Positions 1 to 11,562 are shown, counted from the first letter of the stretch. The stretch: DNA of 64,000 bases from Clostridioides sp. (GCA_031261505.1 JAISJN010000012.1:124001-188000); one strand, 5' to 3'. A program made the numbers and translations. The notes: generated from the sequence alone by a model not told the origin.

Positions 1-21
1 TATGATATAATAATTATATAT

Positions 22-118
22 TAAATGGTGATTCAACGCTTTCAATGATGTATGAACCCACATTGAAATGAGAAATAGCCGCCACCTTTAAATGTGGAGA
101 CGTATTTCTCAAGTTGTG
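22..118 (+). repeat. Dispersed two-hairpin element, copy A (full length)
   Basis: Full copy of the window-wide repeat. It starts TTAAATGGTGATTCAACG, forms hairpin 1 from TTTCAATG and CATTGAAA, then hairpin 2 from GAGAAATA and TATTTCTC enclosing CCAC/GTGG, and ends CTCAAGTTGTG. It lies directly in the leader of the chromate transporter pair, 20 bases before the chosen start codon. Stem bases differ from other copies in a paired, compensatory way (CAATG/CATTG here, CAGTG/CACTG elsewhere). Confidence 0.85.
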
Positions 119-137
119 AATTTTTATGGAGGCAATC

Positions 138-650
138 ATGTTAAAACTTTTTTTCACTTTTCTTAAAATAGGCGCCTTCACTTTTGGTGGAGGTTACGCT
201 ATGATTCCACTCATCCAGGATGAACTTGTCGTAAAACAAGGTCTTCTATCCGAGGAGGAGTTTTTAGACTACCTTTCAATAGCTCAAAGTTATCCAGGCG
301 TACTAGCTATTAATATATCAGTGCTCTTGGGATATAGATTATATAAAATACCAGGAGTTCTTATCTGTGCCTTAGGCTCTGCTCTACCGTCTTTTTGCAT
401 AGTTATAGTTGTTTCATACCTATACTTTGCACACGCGTCCTCTAAGATATTAGACGGTTTTTTCAGAGGTGTCGCTCCAGTTGTAATCGCATTGATATTC
501 AACTCATTCTTAGGCTTGTTTAAGGGTATTGATAGAACTAAGAAAAATATAATCCTAGTCGGAATAGCATTTATATCCGTCGCCGTTTTCAAAATAAGTC
601 CTATTTATTTAATACTCGGAGGAGGTGTGCTCAGCTTATGTCAAAAATAG
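138..650 (+). CDS. Chromate transporter, short-chain CHR subunit 1
   Basis: Membrane protein of the CHR (chromate ion transporter) family. Short-chain members of about 180 residues occur as adjacent gene pairs that together match the two halves of long ChrA; the family is linked to efflux of chromate and perhaps sulfate. The 170-residue chain carries the family hallmark GAFTFGGGYAMIPL near the N-terminus, then PGVLAINISVLLGY and several hydrophobic helices. I start at the ATG at 138 rather than 126 because GGAGG at 128-132 then lies five bases upstream. It overlaps the next gene by 13 bases, so the two are probably co-translated. The leader holds a copy of the dispersed repeat. The real substrate cannot be told from sequence. 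Confidence 0.9.
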   Translation: MLKLFFTFLKIGAFTFGGGYAMIPLIQDELVVKQGLLSEEEFLDYLSIAQSYPGVLAINISVLLGYRLYKIPGVLICALGSALPSFCIVIVVSYLYFAHASSKILDGFFRGVAPVVIALIFNSFLGLFKGIDRTKKNIILVGIAFISVAVFKISPIYLILGGGVLSLCQK

Positions 651-1168
651 CCCTGCTCTTTACGATGTTTTTCAAGATAGGTGCATTTAGCTTCGGTGGT
701 GGATACGCCATGCTCCCATTTATTCAACAGGAATTTATAAATAAGACTCATCTTATTACTAATAAGGAATTTTTGGATTTACTCGCTATATCCCAGTCGA
801 CTCCCGGTCCAGTTGCAATCAACAGTGCTACCTTCGTCGGCTACAAGACAGCTGGAGTCCTCGGTTCGTTCTGTGCTACTGTCGGTGTTTCGCTGTTCGC
901 AATAATCGGACTCACGATAATATCACATCTGTTTGATAAGTTCAAGGATAACGGCAAGGTTGTCAATCTCTTGACTGTGCTTCGACCTATCACGATCGGT
1001 TTCATACTTGCTGCTGCATTTTCATCTGGTAGCTCCATGGAATGGGATTGGTATGCTGTTGCTGCGTTCGTCACTTCGTTCGCATTACTGTATAAGAAAA
1101 AGCTTGGCTCTATTTCTATTATATTTGTCTACGGATTAATCGGTATTGCTATGTCTTTTCTAATATAA
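638..1168 (+). CDS. Chromate transporter, short-chain CHR subunit 2
   Basis: Second half-size CHR family subunit, 176 residues, paralogous to the preceding gene: it repeats GAFSFGGGYAMLPFIQ at the N-terminus and has SQSTPGPVAINSATFVGY, the region conserved around the family PGP motif. It is hydrophobic throughout with about five or six membrane segments. The ATG at 638 follows GGAGGAGGTG at about 619-628. It overlaps subunit 1 by 13 bases and is followed ten bases later by a strong hairpin terminator, so the two genes form a complete bicistronic unit. Presumably the two subunits assemble into one transporter in the membrane; substrate is inferred from the family only. Confidence 0.9.
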   Translation: MSKIALLFTMFFKIGAFSFGGGYAMLPFIQQEFINKTHLITNKEFLDLLAISQSTPGPVAINSATFVGYKTAGVLGSFCATVGVSLFAIIGLTIISHLFDKFKDNGKVVNLLTVLRPITIGFILAAAFSSGSSMEWDWYAVAAFVTSFALLYKKKLGSISIIFVYGLIGIAMSFLI

Positions 1169-1177
1169 TTTAATAAA

Positions 1178-1214
1178 GATATCCCCCACCTGTAAAGGTT
1201 GGGGGTGTCTTTTT
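1178..1214 (+). terminator. Terminator after the chromate transporter pair
   Basis: GATATCCCCCACCT, loop GTAA, then AGGTTGGGGGTGTC and a TTTTT run. It sits ten bases after the stop of subunit 2 and may also stop transcription of the convergent surface protein gene. Its core resembles hairpin 2 of the dispersed element, so it could be a domesticated fragment of one. Confidence 0.85.
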
Positions 1215-1227
1215 AGCTGCTTATTTT

Positions 1228-3531
1228 CTATTTCAAAATATTTACTATCTGGGTAAAGGCGGTTTCATTTCCGTTCCCTCCAACCTGTGTTACTGTTGCG
1301 AATATCTTGCTTTTTACCACGCTTGTCTGAGTTTCGCTCAATCTACTACCCACTATCATGACTGGTGATTCTTTGCTACTAGCTAGCACTCCTAGCGACA
1401 GTGAATCTATCAATTCATCTTCTTTTTTACTTCCATCCTTTGCTACGTATATATTATCTAAATACTTGTTTTTGTAGAATCTATCTATCACCTTTGCGTT
1501 TGTCTCATTTCTATCACTTCCGTATATTCTTTCCCCTATAGACATTGACAATACATCGTCGCTGTATTGGGTATCTCCACCTACGATGTACACCTTAGAA
1601 ATTTTGTTTTTATTGATATAATCCTTGATTATGTCCACCTCATCTGTCTCTCTTGTAAGTATTATCGGTATTCCCATCTGTGCTGATACTCCTCCTATAC
1701 TCACTGCATCTGCTAATCCACTTTCTCCGTTTACTATTGCTACCTCTTTGAAGTATCTATTTTCATTTAACTTATCTGATATTTTATACGCTGTTTCAAA
1801 TCTATTCGAACCAGCGATTCGCTCCACCTTGTATCCTCTTGATTTCAGAGATTCTTCTTGAAATTTGCTTATTGAGTTCTCTCCACCCACTAGAATTATT
1901 TTTTTTGATTTCAATCTTTCCATTTCTTTTTCTGTTGTCCTGTGAAGTAGATCCTTTTCTGTAAGCAATATCGGTGCATTTAGCAATTTTGCTAATGGTG
2001 TAACAGCTAGTGCATCCGGTATTGCTCTCCCGTTTATAAGCACTACAATCTCTGATGACTTGTACGCTTCTTCACTTATTTTTGCACTTGTTTCGTATCT
2101 ATTTTCACCTTTTATAATATCAAACTTCAATGCTGGTCTTCCAATTCCACCAGAGCCCCCAGTTCCTCCTGAACCTCCTGATCCTTGTGTATCTCCTGAT
2201 CCTTGTGCGTCTCCCGAGCCTTGTGCGTCTCCTGAACCTTGTGAGCCTCCTGATCCTTGTGCGTCTCCTGATCCTTGTGCATCTCCTGAGCCTTCTGCTT
2301 CTACTGAGCCTTCTGCTTCTACTGAGCCTACACTATCATCTTCTGATATATCGCTCTTATCTAATCTCAAGTTCACGTCCATGCTCACATTCATAACTAT
2401 TTCAGAATAAGTTATAGCATCGGTTTTTATATTATCTAGTTCTATATTCCCTGAATCTATATTGTAAACGCCACCGTGACTTATATTTTTTATTTCGTAA
2501 GCTGGATTGTTTGGTATTTTTCCTATAGGTACTATATACTTCTTTCCTTCTCTTTGAACTTTCACGATTGGATTTTGTGCTCCCAATGCATAAACTGCCG
2601 TCTCAGTTAAATTTTTCTCCAAATCGACCGATGTCAATTGATTATTTTCACAGTAAAATCTTCTTATTGTTTTATTTTCTGGTAAATTTAAGTTTTTGAT
2701 ATTGTTATTTTGACAATACAAGAGATCTAATTTAGTTAGATGAGCTAAATTGAGTTCCTCTGCTTTAATATTTTCACAATTTAAAACGGTTAAATTAGTA
2801 TTTTTAGATAAGTCGATTTCTTTTAATTCGTTATTTCCACATTCTAGGGTATTTAACTTCTCGTTTTTAGATAAATCAAGTTCGACTAAACTATTATTTT
2901 CACAACTTAAAGACCATAAGTTCTTATTTTTTGATAGGTCTAATTTTTCTATGGAATTTATACCACAGGTTAAGGCTCTTAGATTAATATTCCCTGATAC
3001 ATTAATTTTCTTTAATTTATTTTTTCGACAATTTAAATCTTCTAATTTGATGTTCTCAGATATGTTAATTTCTGTTAACTCATTCCCCTCGCAGTTTAAA
3101 TACGTTATGTTCTCAAAATGTTTTATCCCTGTTAGATCCTTTATTCCCTTTGATGCTAAACTCATTAATCTGACATTTTTTATACCTCTACAATTTGCCA
3201 TTACCTCGTTTTTTTCTGCGTTGTAGCTCGCGTCATCCTTCACCCGTCCTACTACGAATTCCCTAAATTTTTCATCTGGAAATTCTATCTCTAAGTTTAT
3301 CTTTTCCTCTGCTTTCTCATCCTCAATATTTTCATCCAGTTTCGCCAGCTTTAGATTTTTATACCCCCTCTCAGTCTTGTCCTTATTGTAGCCCGTATTT
3401 ATAACAGCGCCTCCCCGTTTTTCTTCGATGATTTTGGCATTATCTCCACTACTTGCAAATACTGGACATATTAATGGGATAGCCATTATCGAAGCCAGTG
3501 ATACTGAGATCACTTTCTCTTTTAAATGCAT
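1228..3531 (-). CDS. Secreted LRR protein with cell-wall-binding repeat 2 domain
   Basis: Predicted surface protein of 767 residues. Residues 1-26 form a signal peptide (basic start, hydrophobic core, ending VFASS). From about 100 to 330 there are leucine-rich repeats of the type LxxLxCxxNxLxxLDLSxN, about ten turns, with a conserved Cys in each. A low-complexity linker rich in Gly, Ser, Asp, Ala and Gln (about 404-460) is encoded by 18-bp tandem repeats. The C-terminal 300 residues are three CWB2 repeats (NRYETSAKISEE, RIAGSNRFETAYKIS, RIYGSDRNETNAKVI), which bind anionic wall polymers in clostridial S-layer-associated proteins. AGGAGG lies just before the ATG. The LRR part probably mediates binding to a host or other protein, which is inference. 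Confidence 0.88.
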   Translation of the reverse strand: MHLKEKVISVSLASIMAIPLICPVFASSGDNAKIIEEKRGGAVINTGYNKDKTERGYKNLKLAKLDENIEDEKAEEKINLEIEFPDEKFREFVVGRVKDDASYNAEKNEVMANCRGIKNVRLMSLASKGIKDLTGIKHFENITYLNCEGNELTEINISENIKLEDLNCRKNKLKKINVSGNINLRALTCGINSIEKLDLSKNKNLWSLSCENNSLVELDLSKNEKLNTLECGNNELKEIDLSKNTNLTVLNCENIKAEELNLAHLTKLDLLYCQNNNIKNLNLPENKTIRRFYCENNQLTSVDLEKNLTETAVYALGAQNPIVKVQREGKKYIVPIGKIPNNPAYEIKNISHGGVYNIDSGNIELDNIKTDAITYSEIVMNVSMDVNLRLDKSDISEDDSVGSVEAEGSVEAEGSGDAQGSGDAQGSGGSQGSGDAQGSGDAQGSGDTQGSGGSGGTGGSGGIGRPALKFDIIKGENRYETSAKISEEAYKSSEIVVLINGRAIPDALAVTPLAKLLNAPILLTEKDLLHRTTEKEMERLKSKKIILVGGENSISKFQEESLKSRGYKVERIAGSNRFETAYKISDKLNENRYFKEVAIVNGESGLADAVSIGGVSAQMGIPIILTRETDEVDIIKDYINKNKISKVYIVGGDTQYSDDVLSMSIGERIYGSDRNETNAKVIDRFYKNKYLDNIYVAKDGSKKEDELIDSLSLGVLASSKESPVMIVGSRLSETQTSVVKSKIFATVTQVGGNGNETAFTQIVNILK
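2177..2320 (-). repeat. Eight 18-bp tandem units within the surface protein gene
   Basis: Direct repeats of an 18-base unit close to CCTGATCCTTGTGCGTCT on the plus strand, eight units in a row with point differences. On the minus strand they encode hexapeptides such as GSGDAQ and EGSVEA. The length is a multiple of three, so changes in copy number keep the reading frame and would only lengthen or shorten the spacer between LRR and wall-anchor domains. Confidence 0.9.
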
Positions 3532-3754
3532 AGCATTTCCTCCTGTTTATATAATTTATTATTTGTTACCAATCGAATGTACTGAACATATTAAGTGAAT
3601 TTTAGATATGTATGTCTGTAGGCTTTATGATTCTTAATTTTGATTAGTGTATATATTATACATTATAATGTTATTCTTTGTAAACACAATTTATCATTTA
3701 TTTTCTTTTTTTTACATAAATTTATTAATTGAGATTTAATTTCACAAAAACCTC

Positions 3755-3788
3755 AAAAAGAGACAACCTATTTGGTTATCTCTTTTTT
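3755..3788 (-). terminator. Terminator of clpX
   Basis: Read on the minus strand: AAAAAAGAGATAACC, loop AAATA, GGTTGTCTCTTTTT. It begins about 50 bases after the clpX stop and has a U run on the minus strand. Confidence 0.8.
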
Positions 3789-3836
3789 ATAGTAATTGTG
3801 TGGCATGCACACCAGCTTAAATTTCAAAATAAATGT

Positions 3837-5090
3837 CTACGCAGTTTCTTGCTCATTGTCGTAAACTATCATAGGTTCAGCGTCTGGATCTGTAACACTT
3901 TCTTCAGTCACTATTACCTTCTTAACTTTTTCCTTAGAAGGTACGTCAAACATAGTATCCAACATTACCTCTTCTACTATACTTCTAAGTCCTCTGGCAC
4001 CAGTATTTCTCTCAATAGCCTTCTTAGCTATAGCTTTCAAAGCTCCGTCTTCAAACTCTAGCTCAGCCTCGTCTAGTTCAAACAGTTTTTGATATTGTTT
4101 TACTAGAGCGTTCTTTGGCTCTTGGAGTATACGCACTAGAGCTTCTTCATCTAGGAGATCAAGTGTTGCTATCACTGGTATTCTACCTATAAATTCCGGA
4201 ATTATACCAAATTTCAACAGATCTTCTGGAAGCACTTTTGCGTAGATTTTTCCGATGTCCATTTCGTTTTTGCTTTCTATTTTGGCTCCAAAGCCTAGAG
4301 TTTTATCTCCTCCACGTCTTTGGATTATCTTATCTATTCCATCGAAAGCTCCACCTAATATGAATAGGATGTTAGTAGTATCGATTTTTAAGAATTCTTG
4401 ATGAGGATGTTTCCTTCCGCCTTGTGGTGGAACATTTGCAACAGTTCCTTCAAGTATCTTAAGAAGTGACTGCTGTACACCTTCTCCACTTACGTCTCTA
4501 GTAATTGATGGATTTTCTGATTTTCTAGCTATCTTATCTATTTCGTCGATGTAGACAATTCCTTTTTCAGCCTTTTCTATATCGAAATCAGCTGATTGGA
4601 TTAATTTTAAGAGTATATTTTCTACGTCTTCTCCTACGTAACCCGCTTCGGTTAGGGAAGTCGCATCTGCCATGGCAAATGGTACATTTAATGTCTTAGC
4701 GAGAGTCTGAGCTAGTAATGTCTTCCCTGAGCCAGTTGGCCCTAGTAGTAGGACGTTACTCTTTTGTATTTCGACTTCTTTATTTGAAGTCTTTTTGCCA
4801 GTTATTCTCTTATAATGGTTGTATACCGCTACTGACAACGATTTTTTTGCCTTATTTTGACCTATTACGTAGTCGTTTAGTATCTCCATCATCTCTTTAG
4901 GTTTCGGTAGTGATATAGCTTCGTCATCTACCACACTTTCCATTTCCTCTTGTATTATTTCGTCGCAAAGCTCTACACACTCGTCGCAAATATAAACATT
5001 CGGACCAGCTATCAACCTTCTGACCTGTTCTTGGCTCTTTCCACAGAACGAGCATTTCTTTAATGTCTTTCTTTCATCAAACTTCGCCAT
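3837..5090 (-). CDS. clpX: ATP-dependent Clp protease ATP-binding subunit ClpX
   Basis: AAA+ unfoldase that recognises, unfolds and feeds substrates to ClpP in the cytoplasm. The 417-residue chain starts with the zinc-binding domain (Cys13, Cys16, Cys35, Cys38), followed by Walker A GPTGSGKT (117-124), the pore loop GYVGED, Walker B YIDEIDKI and the C-terminal sensor region ending in an acidic tail. An in-frame extension upstream to 5168 exists but runs through the dispersed repeat; the ATG at 5090 is preceded by GGAGGTG and gives the usual MAKFDE start. The order tig-clpP-clpX is the normal one, except that a full copy of the dispersed repeat separates clpP from clpX. Function is secure. Confidence 0.97.
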   Translation of the reverse strand: MAKFDERKTLKKCSFCGKSQEQVRRLIAGPNVYICDECVELCDEIIQEEMESVVDDEAISLPKPKEMMEILNDYVIGQNKAKKSLSVAVYNHYKRITGKKTSNKEVEIQKSNVLLLGPTGSGKTLLAQTLAKTLNVPFAMADATSLTEAGYVGEDVENILLKLIQSADFDIEKAEKGIVYIDEIDKIARKSENPSITRDVSGEGVQQSLLKILEGTVANVPPQGGRKHPHQEFLKIDTTNILFILGGAFDGIDKIIQRRGGDKTLGFGAKIESKNEMDIGKIYAKVLPEDLLKFGIIPEFIGRIPVIATLDLLDEEALVRILQEPKNALVKQYQKLFELDEAELEFEDGALKAIAKKAIERNTGARGLRSIVEEVMLDTMFDVPSKEKVKKVIVTEESVTDPDAEPMIVYDNEQETA

Positions 5091-5111
5091 AGTACAGCAC
5101 CTCCTAGTTTC

Positions 5112-5202
5112 AATGATGATTCGCGATTCAGTTTGGATATTACCCACTGAAATGAGAAATTCCCTCACCTGTTGAGAGGTGGGGGTGTATTTCTCGAGTT
5201 AC
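5112..5202 (+). repeat. Dispersed two-hairpin element, copy B, between clpP and clpX
   Basis: Starts AATGATGATTCGCG, hairpin 1 TTCAGT/ACTGAA, hairpin 2 GAGAAAT...CTCACCTGTTGAGAGGTG...ATTTCTC, end CTCGAGTTAC. The outer stem of hairpin 2 is perfectly paired, with GAGAAAT/ATTTCTC as in copy A. It lies between two genes that normally share a transcript. Confidence 0.8.
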
Positions 5203-5214
5203 ACCTCTAGCTTG

Positions 5215-5802
5215 CTATGGTCTAGTTGTTATTACTTCATCAATCAAACCATATGCCTTCGCTTCTTCTGCTGACATGAAGTTATCTCTCTCAGTGTCTG
5301 CATTTACTTTTTCTATTGGTTGACCTGTAGTTTCTGATATTATCCTATTTATTGTTTCTCTAGTTTTTACTATCCTCTTTGCGTATATCTCAACATCTGT
5401 AGCCTGGCCTTGAGATCCGCCCGATGGTTGATGTATCATTACTTCACTGTTTGGAAGTGCAAATCTCTTGCCCTTTGCTCCTACAGTCAGTAAGAATGCT
5501 CCCATAGACGCTGCCATACCTATACAAATAGTACTTACATCAGGTTTAATGTATTGCATAGTATCGTATATAGCCATTCCAGCTGTTATACTTCCGCCTG
5601 GAGAGTTAATATATAGGTGAATGTCCTTATCTGGGTCATCTGCTTCCAAAAATAGTAACTGAGCCACTATAAGACCTGCAGTAGCATCATTTACTTGGTC
5701 TCCAAGGAATATAATTCTATCCTTTAACAATCTAGAGTAGATATCGTAAGATCTTTCTCCCCTTGCTGTTTGTTCAACAACTACTGGTACTAATGATGAC
5801 AT
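5215..5802 (-). CDS. clpP: ATP-dependent Clp protease proteolytic subunit
   Basis: Serine peptidase subunit that forms the double-heptamer chamber with ClpX (and ClpC/ClpA-type ATPases). Its 195 residues have the family's length. The catalytic Ser lies in [11 protein letters not shown], the catalytic His in MIHQPSGG, and the Asp follows in the C-terminal third ([10 protein letters not shown] region). The start [11 protein letters not shown] agrees with short Firmicute forms and AAGGAGATG lies upstream of the ATG. It is 41 bases downstream of tig and upstream of clpX on the same strand. The inserted repeat before clpX might reduce read-through between the two. Confidence 0.97.
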   Translation of the reverse strand: MSSLVPVVVEQTARGERSYDIYSRLLKDRIIFLGDQVNDATAGLIVAQLLFLEADDPDKDIHLYINSPGGSITAGMAIYDTMQYIKPDVSTICIGMAASMGAFLLTVGAKGKRFALPNSEVMIHQPSGGSQGQATDVEIYAKRIVKTRETINRIISETTGQPIEKVNADTERDNFMSAEEAKAYGLIDEVITTRP

Positions 5803-5843
5803 ATGCTCTCATCTCCTTATATTCAAATTGATTTAACCCTCTA

Positions 5844-7130
5844 TTAGTTTAATTTTGCATTTTCTAATAAGAAGTCTATAGTATTTCTCATCCTTATTTG
5901 ATTTTCAACGTCGTCCATATCTTCTGGTCTTAACATTCCTTTTATTTCTTCAACTTTCATTTTGTACATATCTGCCATTGTCTGTATTTCAGCATCTATT
6001 TCTTCTTGAGAAGCAGATATTTCCTCTTTATCTGAGATAGCTTCAAGTACTAATGAATTTTTAACTATTCTCTGTGCTTCTTCTCTTCTGTCGTCTTTAA
6101 GATCGTCTATAGTTTTTCCAGTCATATTAAGCAACATTTCTAAACCGAATCCCTGCATTTGTAATTGATAGTTTAGGTTTTGTAACATGCTGTCTATTTG
6201 ACGATTTACCATAGCTTCTGGTACATCTACTTCTGTTGTTTCAGCAGCTTTTATAACTACTTCATTTCTAATTTCCATTTCTGCTCTTTCTTTTGCTTTT
6301 ACTGCTAGTTTTTCGCTTATATCTTTTTTAAGCTCTTCTAATGTATCAAATTCACTTACGTCTTTTGCAAATTCGTCATCTAGTTCAGCTAATTCTTTAA
6401 CTTTTACGTCTTTTATAGCAACTTTGAATACTACTGGTTTTCCAGCTAGTTCTTCAACATGGTATTGTTCTGGGAAAGTAACATTAACTTCTACTTCTTC
6501 TCCAGCTTTTTTGCCTACTAATTGTTCTTCAAATCCTGGTATGAATTCTTCTGAACCTATTACTAGGTGATGATTTTCGCCTTTTCCACCTTCGAACGCT
6601 ACGTCTCCGTCAAATCCTTCGAAGTCTATTACAGCTGTATCTCCATTTTCTATTATCTTATCGTCCATGCTTATTATTCTAGCATTGTTTTCTAACATCT
6701 TGTTTAGTTCAACTTCAATCTCTGTATCTTTTACAGTATCGTCAGCTTTTTTGATTTCTAAACCTTTGTAGTTACCTAATTCGAATTCTGGTTTAACTTC
6801 TACGTTTAATATCATTACTATTCCATTGTCTTTGCTTATTTCTTCTATGTCTAAATCTGGGCTATCTATTGGATCTAATTCTAATTCTTTAATAGCTTCT
6901 GGATAGACTTCTGGGAATAATATTTCTACAGCGTCGTTGTAGAATATACCTTTTCCGAATTGAGTTTCAAGTATTACTCTTGGTGCTTTTCCCTTTCTGA
7001 ATCCAGGTACATTGTATTTGCCTCTGTTTTGTTTGTATGCTTTTTCTACTGCTTTTTCGAAATTTGCATTGTCTACTGTTATTTTAAGATTTACTTTATT
7101 GCCTTCTTTTTTTATTAATTCTGCTTTCAT
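5844..7130 (-). CDS. tig: Trigger factor, ribosome-associated chaperone
   Basis: Peptidyl-prolyl isomerase and chaperone that binds nascent chains at the ribosome exit. The 428-residue protein has the ribosome-binding domain with the signature FRKGKAPR near residue 45, the FKBP-type PPIase domain (about 150-245, GDTAVIDFEGF, FIPGFEEQLVGKKAGEE) and a long helical C-terminal domain. An upstream ATG at 7157 is possible, but the ATG at 7130 gives the usual MKAELIKKEG start and lies downstream of GGGAGG. First gene of the tig-clpP-clpX group; a 185-base AT-rich gap upstream should carry its promoter. Confidence 0.97.
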   Translation of the reverse strand: MKAELIKKEGNKVNLKITVDNANFEKAVEKAYKQNRGKYNVPGFRKGKAPRVILETQFGKGIFYNDAVEILFPEVYPEAIKELELDPIDSPDLDIEEISKDNGIVMILNVEVKPEFELGNYKGLEIKKADDTVKDTEIEVELNKMLENNARIISMDDKIIENGDTAVIDFEGFDGDVAFEGGKGENHHLVIGSEEFIPGFEEQLVGKKAGEEVEVNVTFPEQYHVEELAGKPVVFKVAIKDVKVKELAELDDEFAKDVSEFDTLEELKKDISEKLAVKAKERAEMEIRNEVVIKAAETTEVDVPEAMVNRQIDSMLQNLNYQLQMQGFGLEMLLNMTGKTIDDLKDDRREEAQRIVKNSLVLEAISDKEEISASQEEIDAEIQTMADMYKMKVEEIKGMLRPEDMDDVENQIRMRNTIDFLLENAKLN

Positions 7131-7342
7131 CCTTTTAAATCCTCCCGTATTGTACAATTCACATATATATCTGTGATTGATGCCTTCTATTATTTTTCAA
7201 CCATTTAATTATATCACATAAGTTTTTTTATTTACAAGCAAATGAGGAATATATATCAAATAGAAAAGTACTCGACATATAGTTTATCGTTTTATTTTTC
7301 AGATTTTTACATATCCACCATTTAATTTACTCTTTTGTTTTT

Positions 7343-7825
7343 CTAAATTACGATGTATTCTACATCAAAATTTCCATTTTCTATATTTAAAATCATGAAT
7401 CCCGAATCCGTTCCACCCCTTGGTATACTTAAGCTTCCAGGGTTTATGTACAGTATTCCATTGTACTCCGTCTTATATGGTCTATGTGTATGCCCGAATA
7501 TTGCCACATCCACTCCCGCTAACTCTGCATGAGACTCCAGAGTGTAGGTGTCAAATTGCACATTGTATTGATCTCCGTGACAAAGTAGTATATTCACTCC
7601 GTCGACTTCCAATACAAGTTCTCTCTCAGCTATCCCTACATACTTGTGGTCACAGTTCCCTGGAACCCCTATGACTTCTTTGCCTGTTAACTGCTGTATG
7701 TAAGTGCAGTCTTCGAAGTTATCACCCGCATGTAGTATCAAATCGCAGTCTTTAATCCTATCAATAAATTTGTCCATTATCAATTCTACTCTATGTGTAT
7801 CACTAACTACTGCTAATTTTCTCAT
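7343..7825 (-). CDS. YfcE/MJ0936-type metallophosphoesterase
   Basis: Small calcineurin-like phosphodiesterase of 160 residues. Metal ligands are visible in order: VSDTH (Asp-x-His), HAGDNF, PGNCDH, LCHGDQ and FGHTHRPY, ending in the family's INPGSLSIPRGG. Such enzymes hydrolyse phosphodiesters in vitro with Mn; the physiological substrate is unknown. The gene lies immediately downstream of the rph-rdgB fusion on the same strand, an arrangement seen in other Firmicutes. The start ATG follows GAGGGGGTAGAGG. Confidence 0.92.
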   Translation of the reverse strand: MRKLAVVSDTHRVELIMDKFIDRIKDCDLILHAGDNFEDCTYIQQLTGKEVIGVPGNCDHKYVGIAERELVLEVDGVNILLCHGDQYNVQFDTYTLESHAELAGVDVAIFGHTHRPYKTEYNGILYINPGSLSIPRGGTDSGFMILNIENGNFDVEYIVI

Positions 7826-7966
7826 TAACCTCTACCCCCTCATACTACTATTTATTAGCAAATTTATCAAGATATAGTTTTTTGTTTGCACAATTTAAAT
7901 TCAAGTAAGACCCTTTGAGATTTATTTTATCTACTTAATTTATCAACTTTCTATCTGGCAACTTTT

Positions 7967-9316
7967 TCATTTATTAACTCTTTTTTCGAGTTCGACTCTC
8001 ATAAGTCTCAACGCCTCTGCTCTGTGGCTTATCGTATTCTTGACAACTGAAGGTATTTGTGCGAATGTTTCTCCAAACCCATTTACTAAAAATAAGCTGT
8101 CGTATCCGAATCCATGGTCGCCAATTTCTTCGAAAGCTATTTGTCCATTGCAAGTTCCCCTCACTGTGAACGACTTGCCATCTGGAAATATAACCGCCAC
8201 AGCTGCTACAAATCTAGCACCTCTGTCCTCCTCCTTGACGTCTTTCATAGCGTCTAGAAGTTTTTTTCTATTTTGTTCATCTGTAGCATTCTCTCCAGAG
8301 TATCTAGCTGAAAATATTCCTGGTTTTCCGCCCAATGCTTCGACTTCCAAACCTGAATCGTCAGCTATGACTATCATATTTGTTTCCTTAGCAATCCTCT
8401 TAGCTTTAATTATAGCATTATGTTCGAAAGATTTCCCGTCTTCTATTATTTCTATCTTGTCAAGCCCGAGATCTTTTAATGAATGAATCTCAAAATCCAG
8501 CCCAGACATTATAGACTTAATTTCCTGCATTTTATGAGCATTTCCTGTAGCTACAACCAATTCTCTACTGTACTCCATACCTATTATCTCTTCGGTGATT
8601 TCTCCAAGAGCTTCTTTTTGAATTTTTATTAAATCCCTGTTTCCCTTTTCAGCAATGTCTAACATGCGATATAGGTCTTCTTTTGAGAAGGGTCTCTCTT
8701 CTCCTGCCCCCTGTACCTCTACGAACTCGCCTCTGTTTGTCATCACGACATTCATGTCTACAATCGCAGTAGAGTCCTCTTCATAGCAAAGGTCTAGTAA
8801 AATTTCTCCTCCTACAACTCCTATGCTGACTGCTGATACGAAGCTCTTAATCGGCATCTCTTTTATAAGTCCATCTCTTCTCATTTTGTGAATTGCATCC
8901 GCAACCGCTATAAAAGCTCCGGTAATAGAGGCTGTCCTAGTTCCGCCGTCAGCTTGGATAACATCGCAGTCAACCCAGATTGTGCGTTCCCCTATTTTAT
9001 CTAGGTTTACAACAGAGCGTATGCTTCTTCCGATAAATCTCTGAATTTCCTGAGTTCTTCCGTCGATTTTACCCCTCACAGCATCCCTTATTTTTCTATT
9101 TCCAGTGGCCATAGGCAACATTGAGTACTCTGCGTTTATCCATCCTTTACCTGTATTTCTCAAAAATGGTGGTACCTTATCTTCCACAGTAGCCGTGCAT
9201 ATCACCTTAGTATCGCCCATTTCTATTAGTATTGAGCCTTGAGCGTATTTCGTATAATTTCTCGTTATCTTTACGGGTCTTATCTCGTCAAACTGTCTTC
9301 CATCAATTCTATCCAT
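7967..9316 (-). CDS. RNase PH fused to dITP/XTP pyrophosphatase (RdgB/HAM1)
   Basis: Two enzymes in one 449-residue chain. Residues 1-245 are RNase PH, a phosphorolytic 3'-5' exoribonuclease that trims tRNA ends: [36 protein letters not shown]-like segment and [19 protein letters not shown]. Residues 250-449 are a RdgB/HAM1 pyrophosphatase that removes non-canonical purine triphosphates: [39 protein letters not shown] and SHRAEAL. The genes are separate neighbours in many bacteria; here they are joined with no internal stop. Both active-site sets look intact. The start follows a weak AATGGAGAAAA site. Confidence 0.95.
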   Translation of the reverse strand: MDRIDGRQFDEIRPVKITRNYTKYAQGSILIEMGDTKVICTATVEDKVPPFLRNTGKGWINAEYSMLPMATGNRKIRDAVRGKIDGRTQEIQRFIGRSIRSVVNLDKIGERTIWVDCDVIQADGGTRTASITGAFIAVADAIHKMRRDGLIKEMPIKSFVSAVSIGVVGGEILLDLCYEEDSTAIVDMNVVMTNRGEFVEVQGAGEERPFSKEDLYRMLDIAEKGNRDLIKIQKEALGEITEEIIGMEYSRELVVATGNAHKMQEIKSIMSGLDFEIHSLKDLGLDKIEIIEDGKSFEHNAIIKAKRIAKETNMIVIADDSGLEVEALGGKPGIFSARYSGENATDEQNRKKLLDAMKDVKEEDRGARFVAAVAVIFPDGKSFTVRGTCNGQIAFEEIGDHGFGYDSLFLVNGFGETFAQIPSVVKNTISHRAEALRLMRVELEKRVNK

Positions 9317-9387
9317 TTTTTCTCCATTCTATAAATACAATTTTTTTAACTATAATTCAACTCTTTATCTTGTAGATTTTATCCACA

Positions 9388-9450
9388 CTTAAATCGAAAT
9401 TATGCTCTCCAACTTTGTCATTTGGAGACATATTTCTCAAACTATATTTT
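9388..9450 (+). repeat. Degenerate 3' part of the dispersed element, copy C
   Basis: Begins ACTTAAAT and ends GACATATTTCTCAAACTATA, close to the tail of the full copies. The CTCCAACT/TTTGGAG segment can still pair. Hairpin 1 is missing. It lies in the gap between ligA and the rph-rdgB gene. Confidence 0.5.
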
Positions 9451-9473
9451 TTTAATTTCTTGTATGTCGTCGC

Positions 9474-11513
<2,040 letters not shown>

Positions 11514-11562
11514 TTATTTATTAATACTTATTCTACTATTCCGGTCATATATGAAACTACTA

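Noticed and set aside
2177-2320. Possible CRISPR array because of regular short repeats
   Set aside because: Units are contiguous without spacers and encode hexapeptides in frame; no cas genes nearby. The same applies to the 38-bp array at 11616.
2060-2410. Plus-strand open frames opposite the 18-bp tandem repeat, Pro-rich (PPEPPVPPEPP-like) or Leu-rich
   Set aside because: They are antisense shadows of the Gly/Ser/Asp-rich linker of the CWB2-LRR protein; no ribosome binding site and no family resemblance.
5091-5168. Longer ClpX start at 5168
   Set aside because: The extension is translated from the dispersed element; the ATG at 5090 has a proper ribosome binding site and gives the conserved N-terminus.
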